A DNA stretch of 64,000 nucleotides from assembly GCF_000003815.2 (NCBI RefSeq), contig NC_049986.1, positions 6,392,019-6,456,018 on the forward strand, in the 5' to 3' direction. The DNA comes from Branchiostoma floridae. Taxonomy: Eukaryota > Chordata > Leptocardii > Amphioxiformes > Branchiostomatidae. Below the pieces are notes generated by a model that was not told the origin of the DNA, made no database searches, and saw only the letters and a list, made by a program, of their open reading frames with translations. Shown piece by piece: positions 1 through 12,107 of this stretch. Positions within the stretch are counted from its first letter, which is position 1. Each line of letters starts with the position of its first letter. Position numbers and translations under genes: made by a program.

Positions 1-560
1 ATTGGAGATAGAACTAGAACACATTGGAGATAGAAACTAGAACACATTGGAGATAGAAACTAGAACATATTCGGGATAGGAACTAGAACAGATTGGAGAC
101 AGAAATTACAACACACTGAAGACAGGAACTAGAACATATTGGGGACAGGGACTAGAACATGCTGGAGACAGAAACTAGAACACATTGCAGATAGTACATA
201 GAACACATTGGAGATAGTAATTAGAACACATTGGAGACAGGAACTAGAAAGACGTTGGAGACAGGAACTAGAACATATTGGAGATAGTAATTAGAACATA
301 TTGGAGACAGGAACTAGAACATATTGGAGATAGTAATTAGAACATATTGGAGACGGGAACTAGAACATATTGGAGACAGGAACTAGAACACGTTGGAGAC
401 AGGGACTAGAACATATTGAAGATAGTTATCAAAACAAGATACTAGAACTAATTGGTGGTAGGAACTAGAACACGTTTAAGACAGAAACTAGAACACATTA
501 TTGGAAACAGAAACTAGAACACATTGGAGACAGTAATTAGATCATATTGGAGACAGAATT
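1..560 (+). repeat. 23-bp minisatellite, open at the left edge
   Basis: About 24 copies of ATTGGAGACAGGAACTAGAA-type units, most 22-24 bp, with variation at the ATAG/ACAG position. It probably extends beyond the window. Confidence 0.85.
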
Positions 561-1408
561 CACAACACATAGGAAACAGAAACTACAAAACATCGAAAAA
601 AAAGGAAATAATGAAGGGTTAAAATGTTTACTATTTACACATTTAAACCTGTTCAAATGAACGGAAGTCTGTGTAAAGGTCGGAGACCGTACGTTGAAAA
701 TTCCCGAGACTATTTCTGCGCCCCTGTGTGGCTTAACAACTGCATAATCGGCATTTATTATCTCGGCACACATATTGCTCATAGGTGGCATCAGCAATAT
801 TGTTGACGCCGCCCGAAGGGAAAGATTAATAAAGTTAACGTCACGTAGGAACCACACGACGTGAGCAATAGTCCGAGAGAACGTCATTATAGGCTTCTTA
901 TCGGGAATTCAAAACGCCACCTGGCGCCCCAGGGTAAAGTGACATCGTCACAGTCTCACCCCCGTAATGTGTAAAAACGTTCTGACGGCCATTCACCTGG
1001 AAAGGAAAAAAATATACTTATTGTTTAATAAATGATCATTTCCGAGAAAAATTAATTCTTCGCTTAAGTACTTAATGCTATTGGAGTTCCCAAACGGAAA
1101 CTAAAGCTTCTGAATTATACTTCTTATATTTCTAAATCTATGTTCAAAAGACCATATCTAATGATAACTCTGTTTGAAAATTGGATGAAAATGCCGCATG
1201 TGTCGTGAAATAATTCCCCAATAGAAAGCAATAACTTTGTTCGAATAATTTCTCCACCCAAAATAATAAACACCAAATGCCTTACCGCAAAGATGATCCT
1301 CTGGATTATATGTGTATGTGTGTGATATACTAGGCTAGATACCCAAGATTGTATCGGGAATACAGCAATATCTCCGTCTTAGATATGGAAATTCCGATTC
1401 GTTTGAAC
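561..1408. other. No feature recognised
   Basis: Ordinary AT-rich sequence; short overlapping frames on both strands near 537-890 show no family features. Confidence 0.5.
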
Positions 1409-1779
1409 TAGGGGTGGGTACCGGTACATAAATTTCAGGTACAGGTACGGTCCAGGTCCTTAGGATCAGATTCAGGTCTTTGAAAACTTGTGAATGGGCG
1501 ATGCTCGAAACAATAGTCCATTTTACTACTACTCTACGAGTCATGTAAACAACCCTAACTGCCTCTGTTTTAGACGAAGTTTGACTCGACTATCAACTCT
1601 CTTCTAATTCGCCATTGTTCTTTTCATGGATCTGTAAGCCCCAAAACACCTTGCCGGTATAGTCTGTTCATCATATGGCCACTTATTTTTTTCAGGTCCG
1701 GTTTTTCAGGACCGGTTCAACAAAAAAACAAACAAAAAAAAAAGTTTTTACAGGTACACCGTACGGTACCCATCCCTAA
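1409..1779. mobile_element. Family-B foldback element (GGTACCGGTAC ends)
   Basis: The ends TAGGGGTGGGTACCGGTAC and GTACGGTACCCATCCCTA are inverted repeats. Next to them lie CAGGTACAGGTACGG and CAGGACCGGTTC blocks. No coding capacity. Two further copies, at 6375 and 21493, are each interrupted by other elements. Confidence 0.75.
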
Positions 1780-2164
1780 CAGCCACCATTCAACGTACGT
1801 TGATAATGAGGCTTAGATATTGTACTTCCTTTTGACATTTTTGCATAGCATATTGAATTTTTTTTTCAAAATGATTCATACCTAGTCAGAACATTTTCTG
1901 TGGTGGGCACACCATGTTTGGGTTTGTGCCAACCGCAGAATGTCAGCCGATATAGCCTGGAGAGTTACTACTGTCACAAACATGACGAATGTTCGCAGCA
2001 TGCCCCAAACTATTCCCACATTGTACATGTCACAAACCTGGTAACCCACTGGTTATGCTTTGATCGATCTATCCCCAGGCCTGCTATGTCAGTTTTTACA
2101 AGTTTTTTTCTGGCAACACTCGTATAAGCGAGCTCGTCGCGTCACGGACAATTTTTGTACCTAG

Positions 2165-2413
2165 AGGTGGTATCTCATTGCACTTGCGTCAAACTTGCGT
2201 CACTGCCGTGTTCGAAAGATACTCAACGAATTCCAGAGATAAAGAACTAATTTTCTTACTTTTTGTGCATTTTGTCGTCTTCTAAGTCATGCTTTTACGT
2301 ATTACGCAATATCTAAATTTTAAAAAAAATCGGAGAAAATATCAAAACAGTAACGCAGTGGACAAATCCCGCAGTGACGCAAGCTTGACGCAAGTGCGGT
2401 GAGAGTGCACCTT
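2165..2413 (-). mobile_element. Family-A palindromic MITE (first of an inverted pair)
   Basis: Family A is the commonest repeat here. Elements are about 200-250 bp and have imperfect inverted ends of about 50 bases, AGGTGGTATCTCACTGCAC...GTGCAGTGAGATACCACCT, rich in GCACCGGTGC. The core TATTGCGTAATACGTAAAAG gives the orientation (this copy reads it on -). There is no coding capacity, so mobilisation would need another element's enzyme. I could not fix a consistent target-site duplication. In this copy the inner arms have lost the CACCGGTG block. Confidence 0.82.
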
Positions 2414-2414
2414 A

Positions 2415-2658
2415 AAGGTGGTATTTTATTGCACTTGGGGCACCGGTGCGGCACTGCGGGGTTCGTTCACTGTGGCACTTTTGTGTTATTTTTGCCAATT
2501 TCATATAATCTAGATATTACGTAATGTGTAAAAGCATGACTTAGAAGACAAAAAGAATGCACAAAACGTAAGAAAATCCATTCTCTGAGATTCGTTGAGT
2601 AATCTTTCGAACCCCGCAGTGCCGCACCGGTGCCCTAAGTGTAGTGAGATACCACCTT
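2415..2658 (+). mobile_element. Family-A MITE (second of the inverted pair)
   Basis: It abuts the copy ending at 2413 with one base between them and lies in the opposite orientation. Both arms keep GCACCGGTGCGGCACTGCGG or its inverse. Confidence 0.85.
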
Positions 2659-3328
2659 GATCCCCTGGCGCAGGTCCAGATCTGACATGTGTAGCACCAG
2701 GTGGTGCATTCCCCGTCAGTAATTCTTTCAAATGCGTCGACATAACTCTAACGATTTGCACAACGTTGTTTTATACCGTTTTATGATGAGAAGCTTTGGA
2801 CGGAAATTCCCCAAAACTGTTTGAAGGTGACCCTCTAAAGTTACGGGTATCCGCAGGTGATTCAATTTGCAGCCTCTAAACAATGGTTCCCTCATGATAC
2901 AAAAAAGAGGAGAAAGCAACTGTTAGTAACTCAACTTTCTGACGTTACTGGCACACAAACATAACCTCATATGAAAGCCCGACATCTCAGCTATCCGAAA
3001 AACAACATTTCGCCATTAATCTAACGGCACGGACTTCCGTCCGGGAAACTGAAATATTGACCCTTGACCTCAAAACCGCACCACAACCCAGTGAGGAGGC
3101 CATCAGTGCTAGGACAAAAAAGTCCCAACTTTATACCCCCTAACAACCACAAAAACTCAGCTTTTTGGCCCTAATCAGAAAGAAGAAACCATCCCCTGTC
3201 ACACCCACCCCAAAACTGCCAGGATTTCTACCCATTTGACCAGGAATTTTTTTTTTTTAAGTTTTAGGCCCTGAACTACATTCGGATTGACTGGCGGATC
3301 CCCTTACAGTTGTGACATATGATGGTTA
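2659..3328. other. No feature recognised
   Basis: No repeat partner or coding signal seen between the MITE pair and the family-C pair. Confidence 0.45.
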
Positions 3329-3735
3329 GGTCTACGTTACATTACGGGGCCCGGCCGGGATGTTTAAAGAAACAAAAAATCAACATTTATACCTAAAAAT
3401 ATACATATATCATACCCATGGATCTGATTTTGACATTTCGTGTATTTTCATCACCCTTTTCACTCCCGAAAGCTGCCTGGCAGGGCCCCGGTTTGGAAAT
3501 GTGACCTAAGCTTTAGGCTTACGTCCATTTCCTATCCGGGGCCCGGCCGGGCTGTTTGCGGCAACGAAAAAATAATAATTAACCTTTATGTCAATTTTAC
3601 AAGGCATGCTGTTGAATCTTTTTTGGCACGTTTTGTGTCCTTGTTGTATTTTTAAGTTTTATATGATCGTACTTTTCGTTCCGAAATGCTGACCGACCGG
3701 GCACCTTTGTGGAAATTTAAATGTGACATTAGCCT
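3329..3735. mobile_element. Two adjoining family-C elements (GGGGCCCGGCCGGG ends)
   Basis: The first runs 3329-3517 and the second about 3513-3735; they share the TAGGC junction. Each has GGGGCCCGGCCGGG on the left and its diverged inverse on the right, next to GGAAATGTGAC. The units are short foldback elements without coding capacity. Confidence 0.65.
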
Positions 3736-4236
3736 AAACTGTACAGCTTGGATGGTGTTTAAGTTTTCTGGCAAAAAACTCGTATAACCGAGGATGTTAC
3801 TTCACGCGAGCCTTACCTAAATGCTTACTTGCCTTACAGATGATCAAAAGATACAACGGAACGCCAACAGCTAAAGGTGTCTACGTATAGGTATAGATCG
3901 AACAATGTCCAATGACGCATTCACCCTTAAGGCTTGCGCAACAGTAGGCGTTCTTACGACAAAGAAAAACTCGTGACGACTGTTATGGATATGATAAAGT
4001 TATCGTCAGACGTCGAAGCCCAAAATCGTGACGTACTAGTTATGTGATAACAAAGTTAGCAGTTATCTAACGGAAAATATGTGGGTGTCTATCTATCATG
4101 CGTTGGCGTCTGTTTCATAAGGATATGACGTGCTTACCACGTATTGAAAAGTTATAGTTATCTCCATGAAAAATTGTTCGGACATGCTGTGATCTTTTTG
4201 TGGGACAGATAGCATGTGATTGAAGCTTGTGATTTA

Positions 4237-4267
4237 AGTTGTACGCGTTGTACGCGTTGTACGCGTT
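4237..4267 (+). repeat. Short tandem repeat (GTTGTACGC)
   Basis: Three perfect units of CGTTGTACG-type sequence in AT-rich surroundings. Confidence 0.7.
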
Positions 4268-4368
4268 GCTTTCTGGAAAACGTCTATTAGAAATGATGTC
4301 TACTGACATTACGGCCAATCTTTGGGAGCTTTCCAAAACTGAAGAAAGAAAAAGAAAATATCGCACAA

Positions 4369-4572
4369 AGTGGTATCCTACTGCACTTGCGGCACCGTTT
4401 CTACAATGCGCATGTGGGGTTCTGTGTATTTGGTTGTCACACTTTTGCGTATTACGCAATATCTAATTTATAAAAAAAAAATCGACAAAAACGACACAAC
4501 ATAGTACAGTGCCGCAGTGAACGAACCCCGCAGTGACGCACCGGTGCCCAAAGTGCAGTGAGATACCACCTT
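4369..4572 (-). mobile_element. Family-A MITE
   Basis: The left arm is eroded (GCACCGTTTCTACAATGCGC); the right arm ending ATACCACCTT is well kept. The core reads on -. Confidence 0.75.
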
Positions 4573-5033
4573 CACCAACTAATTATTCAGGACGTCATTT
4601 GAAATAAAGACACAAAATAGATAAATGTGATACACCTCGGTGTCCTCTGTGTGGTTATGAGACTTTTTTCTGAGCCAGTAAAGAGCATTCCAAGCCCGTT
4701 CCGCTCGAATAGTGCAACCCTGGGGCCAGAAAAAGATGTACTATGACATGTCTTTCCATGTTACGAGATGAGTGGTTATATGTCAAGAGCTGTACCGAAC
4801 AGGGTGAGCTTTTACGACAAGGTAGTCCCTGAAAAGCCTTTACAGGCCAGACTTTAGAGGCCATCAAAGCTGTGTAAATGCTTTATCTGTGTGCGTAGAC
4901 ATACCTCAACGTCGGGTTTATGGGCAATGTGAGGTTGTGCCTTCATAAAAAGTCGGGGTTACTGCCAACCCTAACTACGTGCAAAACGGTACAGGTTGTA
5001 ACGTTGGAATTGCCTACATGTTAGACTCATCTA

Positions 5034-5357
5034 TCTTTATTATCAAACAAATGGAACACTTAGAAAGTAAAACAATGTTATAGTATAGCATAGAAAATTG
5101 CCAACCTCATTGAGCTTTTGAAGACATAGATGGAGGGATTTTTGACGGCTTACTCACATTATGTATTGATTAAGATATTTTATTCTCTGGGCTATATGAA
5201 CATTTTATTTGATATATTTATCATCAAACAAATAGGACACTTAAAAAGAAAAAAAGAAAAACAATGTTATAGTATAGCATAGAAAATTGCCAACCCTCAT
5301 TGAGTTTTGAAAACTAAGATTTGTCATTCTCTGGGCTATGTGAACATTTTATATCAG
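5034..5357 (+). repeat. Two-copy direct repeat of about 180 bp
   Basis: Both copies contain CAATGTTATAGTATAGCATA and CTCTGGGCTATRTGAACATT. There is an A/G-rich insertion in the second. Confidence 0.78.
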
Positions 5358-5513
5358 ATTCTATAGATCAATGCAAGTTGTAAAAGTAAAGAAAACGTGG
5401 TTTATTCATAGATATATCTACCTACAATGATATAAATGTTGATGCCCTGATTTGGACAAGGTTCTAAAGTAGGTTGATTAGGACTACTAACTATCAGGTG
5501 GGGTTTTCCTGCC

Positions 5514-5888
5514 AGAATTCTGGGAACCTCAGCCGGATATAGAATTCTGGGAACCTCAGCCGGATATAGAATTCTGAGAACCTCAGCCGGATATAGAATT
5601 CTGAGAACCTCAGCCGGATATAGAATTCTGGGAACCTCAGCCGGATATAGAATTCTGAGAACCTCAGCCGGATATAGAATTCTGGGAACCTCAGCCGGAT
5701 ATAGAATTCTGAGAACCTCAGCCGGATATAGAATTCTGGGAACCTCAGCCGGATATAGAATTCTGGGAACCTCAGCCGGATATAGAATTCTGAGAACCTC
5801 AGCCAGATATAGAATTCTGGGAACCTCAGTCAGAATTCTGAGAACCTCAGTCAGAATTCTAGGGATCTGGCCCAGAATTTAGAATTGG
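5514..5888 (+). repeat. 27-bp minisatellite with an EcoRI site in every unit
   Basis: Eleven 27-bp units (AGAATTCTGGGAACCTCAGC + CGGATAT) run from 5514, then three shortened 21-bp units and decay. Units differ mainly at CTGGGAA/CTGAGAA; the order is G,G,A,A,G,A,G,A,G,G,A. Confidence 0.92.
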
Positions 5889-5998
5889 CTTTCTTCGTTG
5901 AGACATGTAATTGCTTACATATTCATTATCTTTTTCGATCAATATCATACATACAAACGTATAAACATTAATTCATGTGGTTGATCTATTTTGAAAAT

Positions 5999-6056
5999 AC
6001 AGTAGAAGCTAGTTAATTGGCAAATGCGGTGTGCCATTAAGCGGCTTCTGCTGTAT
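5999..6056. repeat. Small palindrome
   Basis: ACAGTAGAAGCTAGTTAATT faces ATTAAGCGGCTTCTGCTGT. Probably a minimal foldback element; a related single arm (AGTACAAGCCAGTTAATTGC) lies near 15760. Confidence 0.6.
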
Positions 6057-7944
6057 CAAGGTGTTCTGGTCACCTGTCTGATACAGACTCGGACAGTGAT
6101 TTGAGTGAGAACTGATAGAAAAGGTAGGTTCGAAGAAGAACAGCGACTGCCAGCTGACAATGGAGAAATATACATATTTGTAGCTACAGAATTCCATACA
6201 TCAGTTTAATATTCAGGGCTGTCTTATTTCTGAAGGCTTTTTTTCTCAGGTTCAGGCTCTCGGTTTCCGCGGACACAAAGCTGCAAACAAGCAAACAAAT
6301 AAATAAACAGATCCGTTTTCACGATGACTCCCCTAAGTACAGGTAGCTATTCATATGCCGTGACTACCAACTTGTAGGGGTCACTAAGGTACCAGTACAG
6401 AAAATTCAGGTACAGGTACGAATCAGGTCCAGAGCATCAGGTCCAGGCCCGGACCTGAACCTGGACCTAATCATCTGTGAAAATTATGAATGGGCAATAT
6501 TCGAAACAGTGGTCCATTTCGCTACAAATGATTCTGTTTGATGGAGTAACTGACGTCCATTGGTGTTTTAAAGTTCTATCTTTTCATGTACTGAATAACA
6601 CCAACTGCCTCTGGTTTAGACCAAATTTGACCACATAGGCCATGTTTGACCATAGAAGCGTGGTAAAAGTGACTATCAATTCTCCCCTACTTCGCTCTTG
6701 TTATTTTCTTGGACGTGTAAGCCCCAAAACACGTGAACGCCCGCCGATATTATCTATTCATTTTCGAATCGGTCCAACACCCGGTCCACTGCTATTTGTC
6801 AGGTCCTTTTTTTCGGCAGCTAGACCGGTCCAACAAGAAACAAGATTGGCAATGGAAAACATACATTGCCATGACGACGGTGGCTGTTGCAGGGTTTTTT
6901 GACCAGTGCAAAATGTGGAAATAGCATTGGAACGGGTTTGGCAGGTAGGTGCGCGTGCATAGATTGGAACTTCCCTGTCGCACTAACCCTGGCACCTAGC
7001 CCACCTGTAACATAAACATACAGCCAGCAGAAATGTAATATGGTCTGCCAGTAACCTAAACCTACAGCCAGCACTACAGTACAGTATATAGTGGAGAATA
7101 AAAAAATGAAGAGCCAACTGTTTCCAGCACTTCAGTCCTTGAATGACTTTCTTGCACCTAATCCACATGGCTAAATACAATCACACAAACACAGACGCAT
7201 TGACACTTACAGGCGAAACTGAAAGTCACTTGCATGTGGGATCAGGAAGATGGTTTGGTCAGCCATGGTCAACTGATAGGGAATGCCATACATTCTATAT
7301 AGCTAGGAATTGTACTGGCATGTTTCGACGGGTATATGTATGGAATGGTAGCCTGGCATGTACACAGGCATGTATGGAATGTTAGCCGGGATGAATGTGA
7401 AATGGAATTTGGTTCATGTGGTAGGAAGCTGGGATGAGGGGGATGATTGGGTCAGCTCAGGTCAACTGGAAGCCATATACCATAGGCAGGCAGGAAATGT
7501 TACTTAATTTCCAGAGTCGCAACTGCATGCTTAGTCAAAATCTCTATCATCCATGAGCTGTGACTATGAGTTCTGATTTGTTAAAGCCATATACCATAGG
7601 TAGACAGGAAGTACTTCAAGTCAATGTGATAATTTTGAATGATGGAAAATGGTAATCATATTCAGAGTCACAGAGAAAAATATTCTGTGCCCAATGTGAA
7701 ATAGATTCAACAAATGCAAGGTCATGTGTGGTGGGTCGTCAAGCCAGCTATTGTCCTAGCCTTACAATCTTGCATTCTAGGGACATCGGGTTTGTGTAGA
7801 GTGCTCAGTGTAATTCATTTGTAACGCTAACGTAAAAGAACCACTGCCCCAAACCCAACGGTGATCAGAATACCTTATACATGACATGGAGAATCCAACT
7901 ACATCCAAAGACTAGGTCATAAATGCAGGCTGATTCTATGCCAT

Positions 7945-8078
7945 GAGTGCAGCCTGGAAGTAGGTCGGGAATGCAGCCTGAATGTAGGTCGGGATGCAGC
8001 TGAATGTAGGTCGGGAATGCAGCCTGATGTAGGTCGGGATGCAGCCTAAAACTATGTCGGGAATGCAGCCTGAATAGA
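7945..8078 (+). repeat. Tandem repeat, unit about 23 bp
   Basis: Five to six copies of TAGGTCGGGAATGCAGCCTG-like units with small indels. Confidence 0.75.
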
Positions 8079-8085
8079 TATACCT

Positions 8086-8235
8086 TTAGTATATGCCATG
8101 AAAATTACCAGTGTGTGACCTTGATATACCTTTAGTAAATGCCATGAAAATTACCAGTGTGTGACCTTGATATACCTTTAGTATATGCTATGAAAATTAC
8201 ATATAACGTTACCATGTATATGCCATGAAAATTAC
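8086..8235 (+). repeat. Tandem repeat, unit about 51 bp
   Basis: About three units, each with GATATACCTTTAGTATATGC and GAAAATTACCAGTGTGTGAC. Confidence 0.75.
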
Positions 8236-9624
8236 ATTTGGCTCTGAATATGATTTCCAATTGCCATTATTCAAGATTATGACCTTAATATGTAACATTT
8301 CCTGTCTACCTATGGTATATGGCAATCCCTATCAGTTGACTAGAGCTGAACCAACCATTGTTATTGTTATTGGGTTATTGGGTGGGCCGACTACTCACTC
8401 TTTGCAGCCAGGCTGGGAACAGATCTGCAGACACAGATTTGTAGCAGTTGGCTTTTCTTCCCGTTTAGCAACATGTTGTTGGTGTCAGCCCACGAGTCGA
8501 GATGAGATGTTTCTTCCTCAAGTGTTTTATCTACGATGGCTTGAGGTAGTGAAAGAGTTCTGGACATTCCGACATTGTCCAGCAGAAATGTACTATCCCT
8601 GGTACAGCACAATGGTCTGCCAGTAACCCAAACCTACAGCTGAGCACTACAGTGTGTACTGGAGATTAAAAGATAAGGAAGAACCAACTGTTTCCAGCAC
8701 TTCCGTCCTTGAATGACTTTCTTGCACCTAACCCACATGGCTGTCCTACTTCGTAATATTCCAGTCCTTGGATAGTATAATAGGCCTTGAACAATTATAT
8801 TTGGCTCTGAATATGATAACCATTTGGATGCCATCGTTCAAGATCATGACCTCTATATGAAGTATTTTCTGTCTGCCTGTGGCGTATGGCTTGAACAAGC
8901 TCTAGAAAAGAAAATGTATCCTTCATAACATAACATAACAACCAAGACAACGTGATCCTTTGTGCAGAGTTTCCCCGTCTAGTTTCAAAGGACAAATTCC
9001 TCCAGGGAGCAAGTGTGACCTACATTCCACCATTGCATACCAGAGATACATCTGGAACAGACTTGGGGGGAGGGCTTGCATACCCAGCATACTGCATTCC
9101 TGTGGAAAAATGCCTGTGCAATTCCTAGAATTTTTGCAGACTGACTGCAATATATACCACTTGACGACTCCCCTGAGGCGTCGTCAAAAAAACGGTTTTG
9201 TACCGGTACCCACCCCTAGCGACTTGTATTGTTAATACTCCACCAGTGATGCCATACATCAATCAAGAACTTACTGACTAAAGATGATGTACACCTTTCG
9301 TAAAGGTAAAAGCATTTTACTTTTTGTGGCGTATCGAAATGATGTTATTATTCCATACATAGCCAACATAAAACCATTAAGTGGTATAATTAATGTGAAA
9401 TCTTTTTCAGGAGTTATAATAAGATTAAGTTGGAAGACATATTGTTTTAATTACAGGACAGAGGCGTGTTAACGAACTTTTTAAAAAAACTTCGTGACAT
9501 TGTTATGAGCTTAGTGACGTCAATTTAATTTGTACACATTAGCTTAATTCCAGACAAATGATTGAACCCATATATATTATCATAATTAGAAATGTACGTG
9601 GTTGGATTTTCAATCTATGGGCAC

Positions 9625-9842
9625 AGGTGATGTCTCACTGTACTTGGGGCACCGGTGCGGCACTACGGGTTCATTCACTGTGGTTAATTTTTAGACATAG
9701 CGTAAACGCAAAAGTATAACTCAGAAGACAACAAAATACACAAAACGTTAGACAATCCGTTCTTTATCTCTGAAATTCGTTGAGTAATCTTTCGAACCCC
9801 GCAGTGCCGCACCGGTGTCCCGAGTGCAGTGATATAGCACCT
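9625..9842 (+). mobile_element. Family-A MITE
   Basis: Both arms are recognisable (GGGGCACCGGTGCGGCACTA and GCAGTGCCGCACCGGTGTCC). The outermost bases have diverged to AGGTGATGTC and TATAGCACCT. Confidence 0.8.
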
Positions 9843-10131
9843 CATGGCATCAGCGCATCAGCCCAAAATTATGACAACGCCATGTTATTAGAAATACTTT
9901 CTGAATAAATCACTCAGGTACTATCTTGATGATGATCTGATAGGTCTTAATATGTTTGATACCCTGTTGGACGCAATGATATTTCACTTCACGAATTTTC
10001 TGAATTTGAGCCCCTTTCCTAAGTTTTAACAACACCGTGAACTTCTTTTATAGGTGAAATCTTTATTGACACAACAAAAGTACATCCACTTTCGTAAAGT
10101 CTACACCAACTACTTACAGTACGTATAAACA

Positions 10132-10190
<59 letters not shown>

Positions 10191-10769
10191 ATACATGTAT
10201 TTATAGAAGTGGATAAATCAACATGTCGAGCCTAGCGTGCCATTTACACTATTGGTTCAAAAGTCTAAACATTGTTTTATATATTTGGCTAGATGTCCAC
10301 AGTAAGGGTTATCGCCTCCCATAATGTGACTGAATTCGTCTATCGAACCGAAAGTAGCTAATTCTTTAGATCAAGCGGAAAGTAATGTGAACAGCTCTGT
10401 GCGTTTATCATTATATCGTGAACAATCCATAACAAAGTGACTTTTTGTCCATTTGGGGAGAATGGACAAAAGCTATATGTTTAGAAAAGTGAAAACTGAA
10501 CACGCACATCAATATCGTATATCAACTGTTTCTTGCAGTATCCCGACAATTCACATTTGGTTACCTAATCACTAGTACCCTAAGTACAGAAAATATGAGT
10601 CTTAAGGCGTTCATTCATAAAGGTTAAGGTGTGCATCAATTTACAGCTTTCAATTACCTGTATGTCAAGGGAAATAACACTTAATTGTCCTCGACTGCAG
10701 TGAGATGACTTTCACTCCACCGGGTATTTGTCATTCAAGATCAAACCTTTATTTCCTCAGCGACGTTTT
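9843..10769. other. No feature recognised apart from the (AT)n tract
   Basis: AT-rich with short runs; no coding signal. Confidence 0.45.
10134..10188. repeat. (AT)n microsatellite
   Basis: More than 20 uninterrupted AT units. Confidence 0.95.
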
Positions 10770-11190
10770 ATGATAACATTTATCAATACCTTAGTATTAA
10801 AGTTTATCCGTGTTGGTTAATTACATTATGCACAAACTGAACTTCAACTAATTTATAACCAACACTAAAATTAATTGGGACTTACCCCAAATTTTCGGCC
10901 GACTCCTTCAGTTTTGTTCACGGAATGGACCCGTCTGCTGTAGCTTCCAGACATGACGTCAATGACACGTGACTGCAGCAGAGAGTCGTAAATGCCAGAT
11001 AACCTGTGTCACCCCCCGTCTCTATTCAGCGATGGATGGAAAATTCAGGATAAGTCCCAACTTATTTGTAGTGTTGGTTAGTTAACGTTTAGTGCAGTGT
11101 TGGTTAGTTAAAGTTTAGTTTATCCATTTTATCATTTAGCAACACATTAATGAACGTTTATGCTAAGATCTATCAATACCCATATCATAG
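10770..11190. mobile_element. Family-G foldback element, copy 1
   Basis: The inner arms GGGACTTACCCCAAATTTTC (10878) and GGATAAGTCCCAACTT (to 11064) surround CACGTGACTGCAGCAGAG. Outer arms near 10775 and 11185 (TATCAATACC / its inverse) make the whole about 420 bp. Confidence 0.65.
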
Positions 11191-11449
11191 AACTTGTAAA
11201 CAGTTGTCAGACGTGTTTGCCTAAGAGTTATCAGAATCTACTCCATATATAACCTAAGTGTATACCAAAGGTCCGATCAACTTTTGGTTACAGGTTGCAC
11301 AAAATAACTGCAATCTTTGCAGTTTCTAATACTTTTCCTGAGTGTAAGGGATGACTACTTAATTACATGGGTACATATTCTTCCATATGTCAATACAAGG
11401 ATGCCACTTTGAGTTTCATTCATGATCATAGCCTTTAGATCATTCAGTG

Positions 11450-11795
11450 TTGTATACCAACAGTACAACTCATAGCATGAAAGTTCTTCTGTGTTGGTAA
11501 ATGACATTGTGGATAAACTAAACTTAACTAACCATGATCACAAATAAGTAGGGACTTGCCCCAAATTTTCGGCAGACCAGGAATGGACCCGTCTAGTCTA
11601 CTGTAGCTTTTAGAACGTGACGTTGGAGACGTTGAATAGAGACGGGGGGTGACATAGGTTGTCTGGCATTTACGACCCTCTGCTGCAGTCACGTGTCTCC
11701 GACGCCACGTCCCAGAAGCTACAGTAGACTTATCCATTCCGTCAGCCAAAGATTTGGGGTAAGTCCCAACTTACTTGTAGTTTATCCATAACAGT
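11450..11795. mobile_element. Family-G foldback element, copy 2, inverted centre
   Basis: The same arms appear (AGGGACTTGCCCCAAATTTT; GGGGTAAGTCCCAACTTAC). The central CTCTGCTGCAGTCACGTG block lies in the opposite direction from copy 1. Confidence 0.68.
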
Positions 11796-12107
11796 AAAAC
11801 TCATTGGATAAAAAATGGACCAACCGAACCAGACACACGAATGTGTGAACGCGACAGGGATGTCATTTATTCGGGCGCTCCGAATGTGCCTGTTATTTTG
11901 AGATAAGCGAGTTTATTAAATAAGGGCCACAGATTGATGTACATCCCTTGGCACTTTCAAGTTCCCATTTGTCTTTTTAAAGATTTTACCTGTAGTATAT
12001 GTGGTGAATGATTCAATTTGCAGTTTGTTGAACAGGTGTTGGGTGTGTCATGAATTGATAAAACAGATGTCTATATGGGACGTTCCCGTCAGTGACCTAA
12101 GTGCATT

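Larger units (their letters stand above)
3736..5033. other. Spacer around one MITE
   Basis: Apart from the family-A copy and the 9-bp triplet repeat, I see nothing here. Confidence 0.45.
6841..9184. mobile_element. Unclassified 2.3-kb insertion with internal palindromes and tandem repeats
   Basis: This sits inside the family-B element. It contains a direct repeat of about 160 bp (7018-7175 and 8580-8745), an inverted pair (7443-7510 against 8290-8355), an outer inverted pair (TAGCTAGGAATTGTACTGGC near 7300 against 9110-9131), and two short tandem arrays. I recognise no protein; the longest frame (8225-8626) has no family features. It may be a large nonautonomous foldback element. Confidence 0.5.
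6375..9219. mobile_element. Family-B element split by a 2.3-kb insertion
   Basis: The left piece (6375-6840) shows CAGGTCCAGGCCCGGACC and ends CAACAAGAAA. The right piece (about 9185-9219) resumes AAACGGTTTTGTACCGGTAC and ends CCCACCCCTA. In the 21493 copy these two blocks are adjacent (AACAAGAAAAAAAACGG), so 6841-9184 is an insertion into the A-run. Confidence 0.65.

Noticed and set aside
4237-4267. Coding repeat (Ala-Leu-Tyr) in the frames around 4115-4466
   Set aside because: The repetition comes from a short DNA repeat and the frames run into a family-A MITE.
5514-5888. CRISPR array
   Set aside because: Units are strictly head-to-tail without unique spacers, in a eukaryotic context.
8225-8626. 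133-codon open frame as a gene
   Set aside because: It sits in the 2.3-kb palindromic insertion and overlaps internal tandem and inverted repeats; no protein family features.
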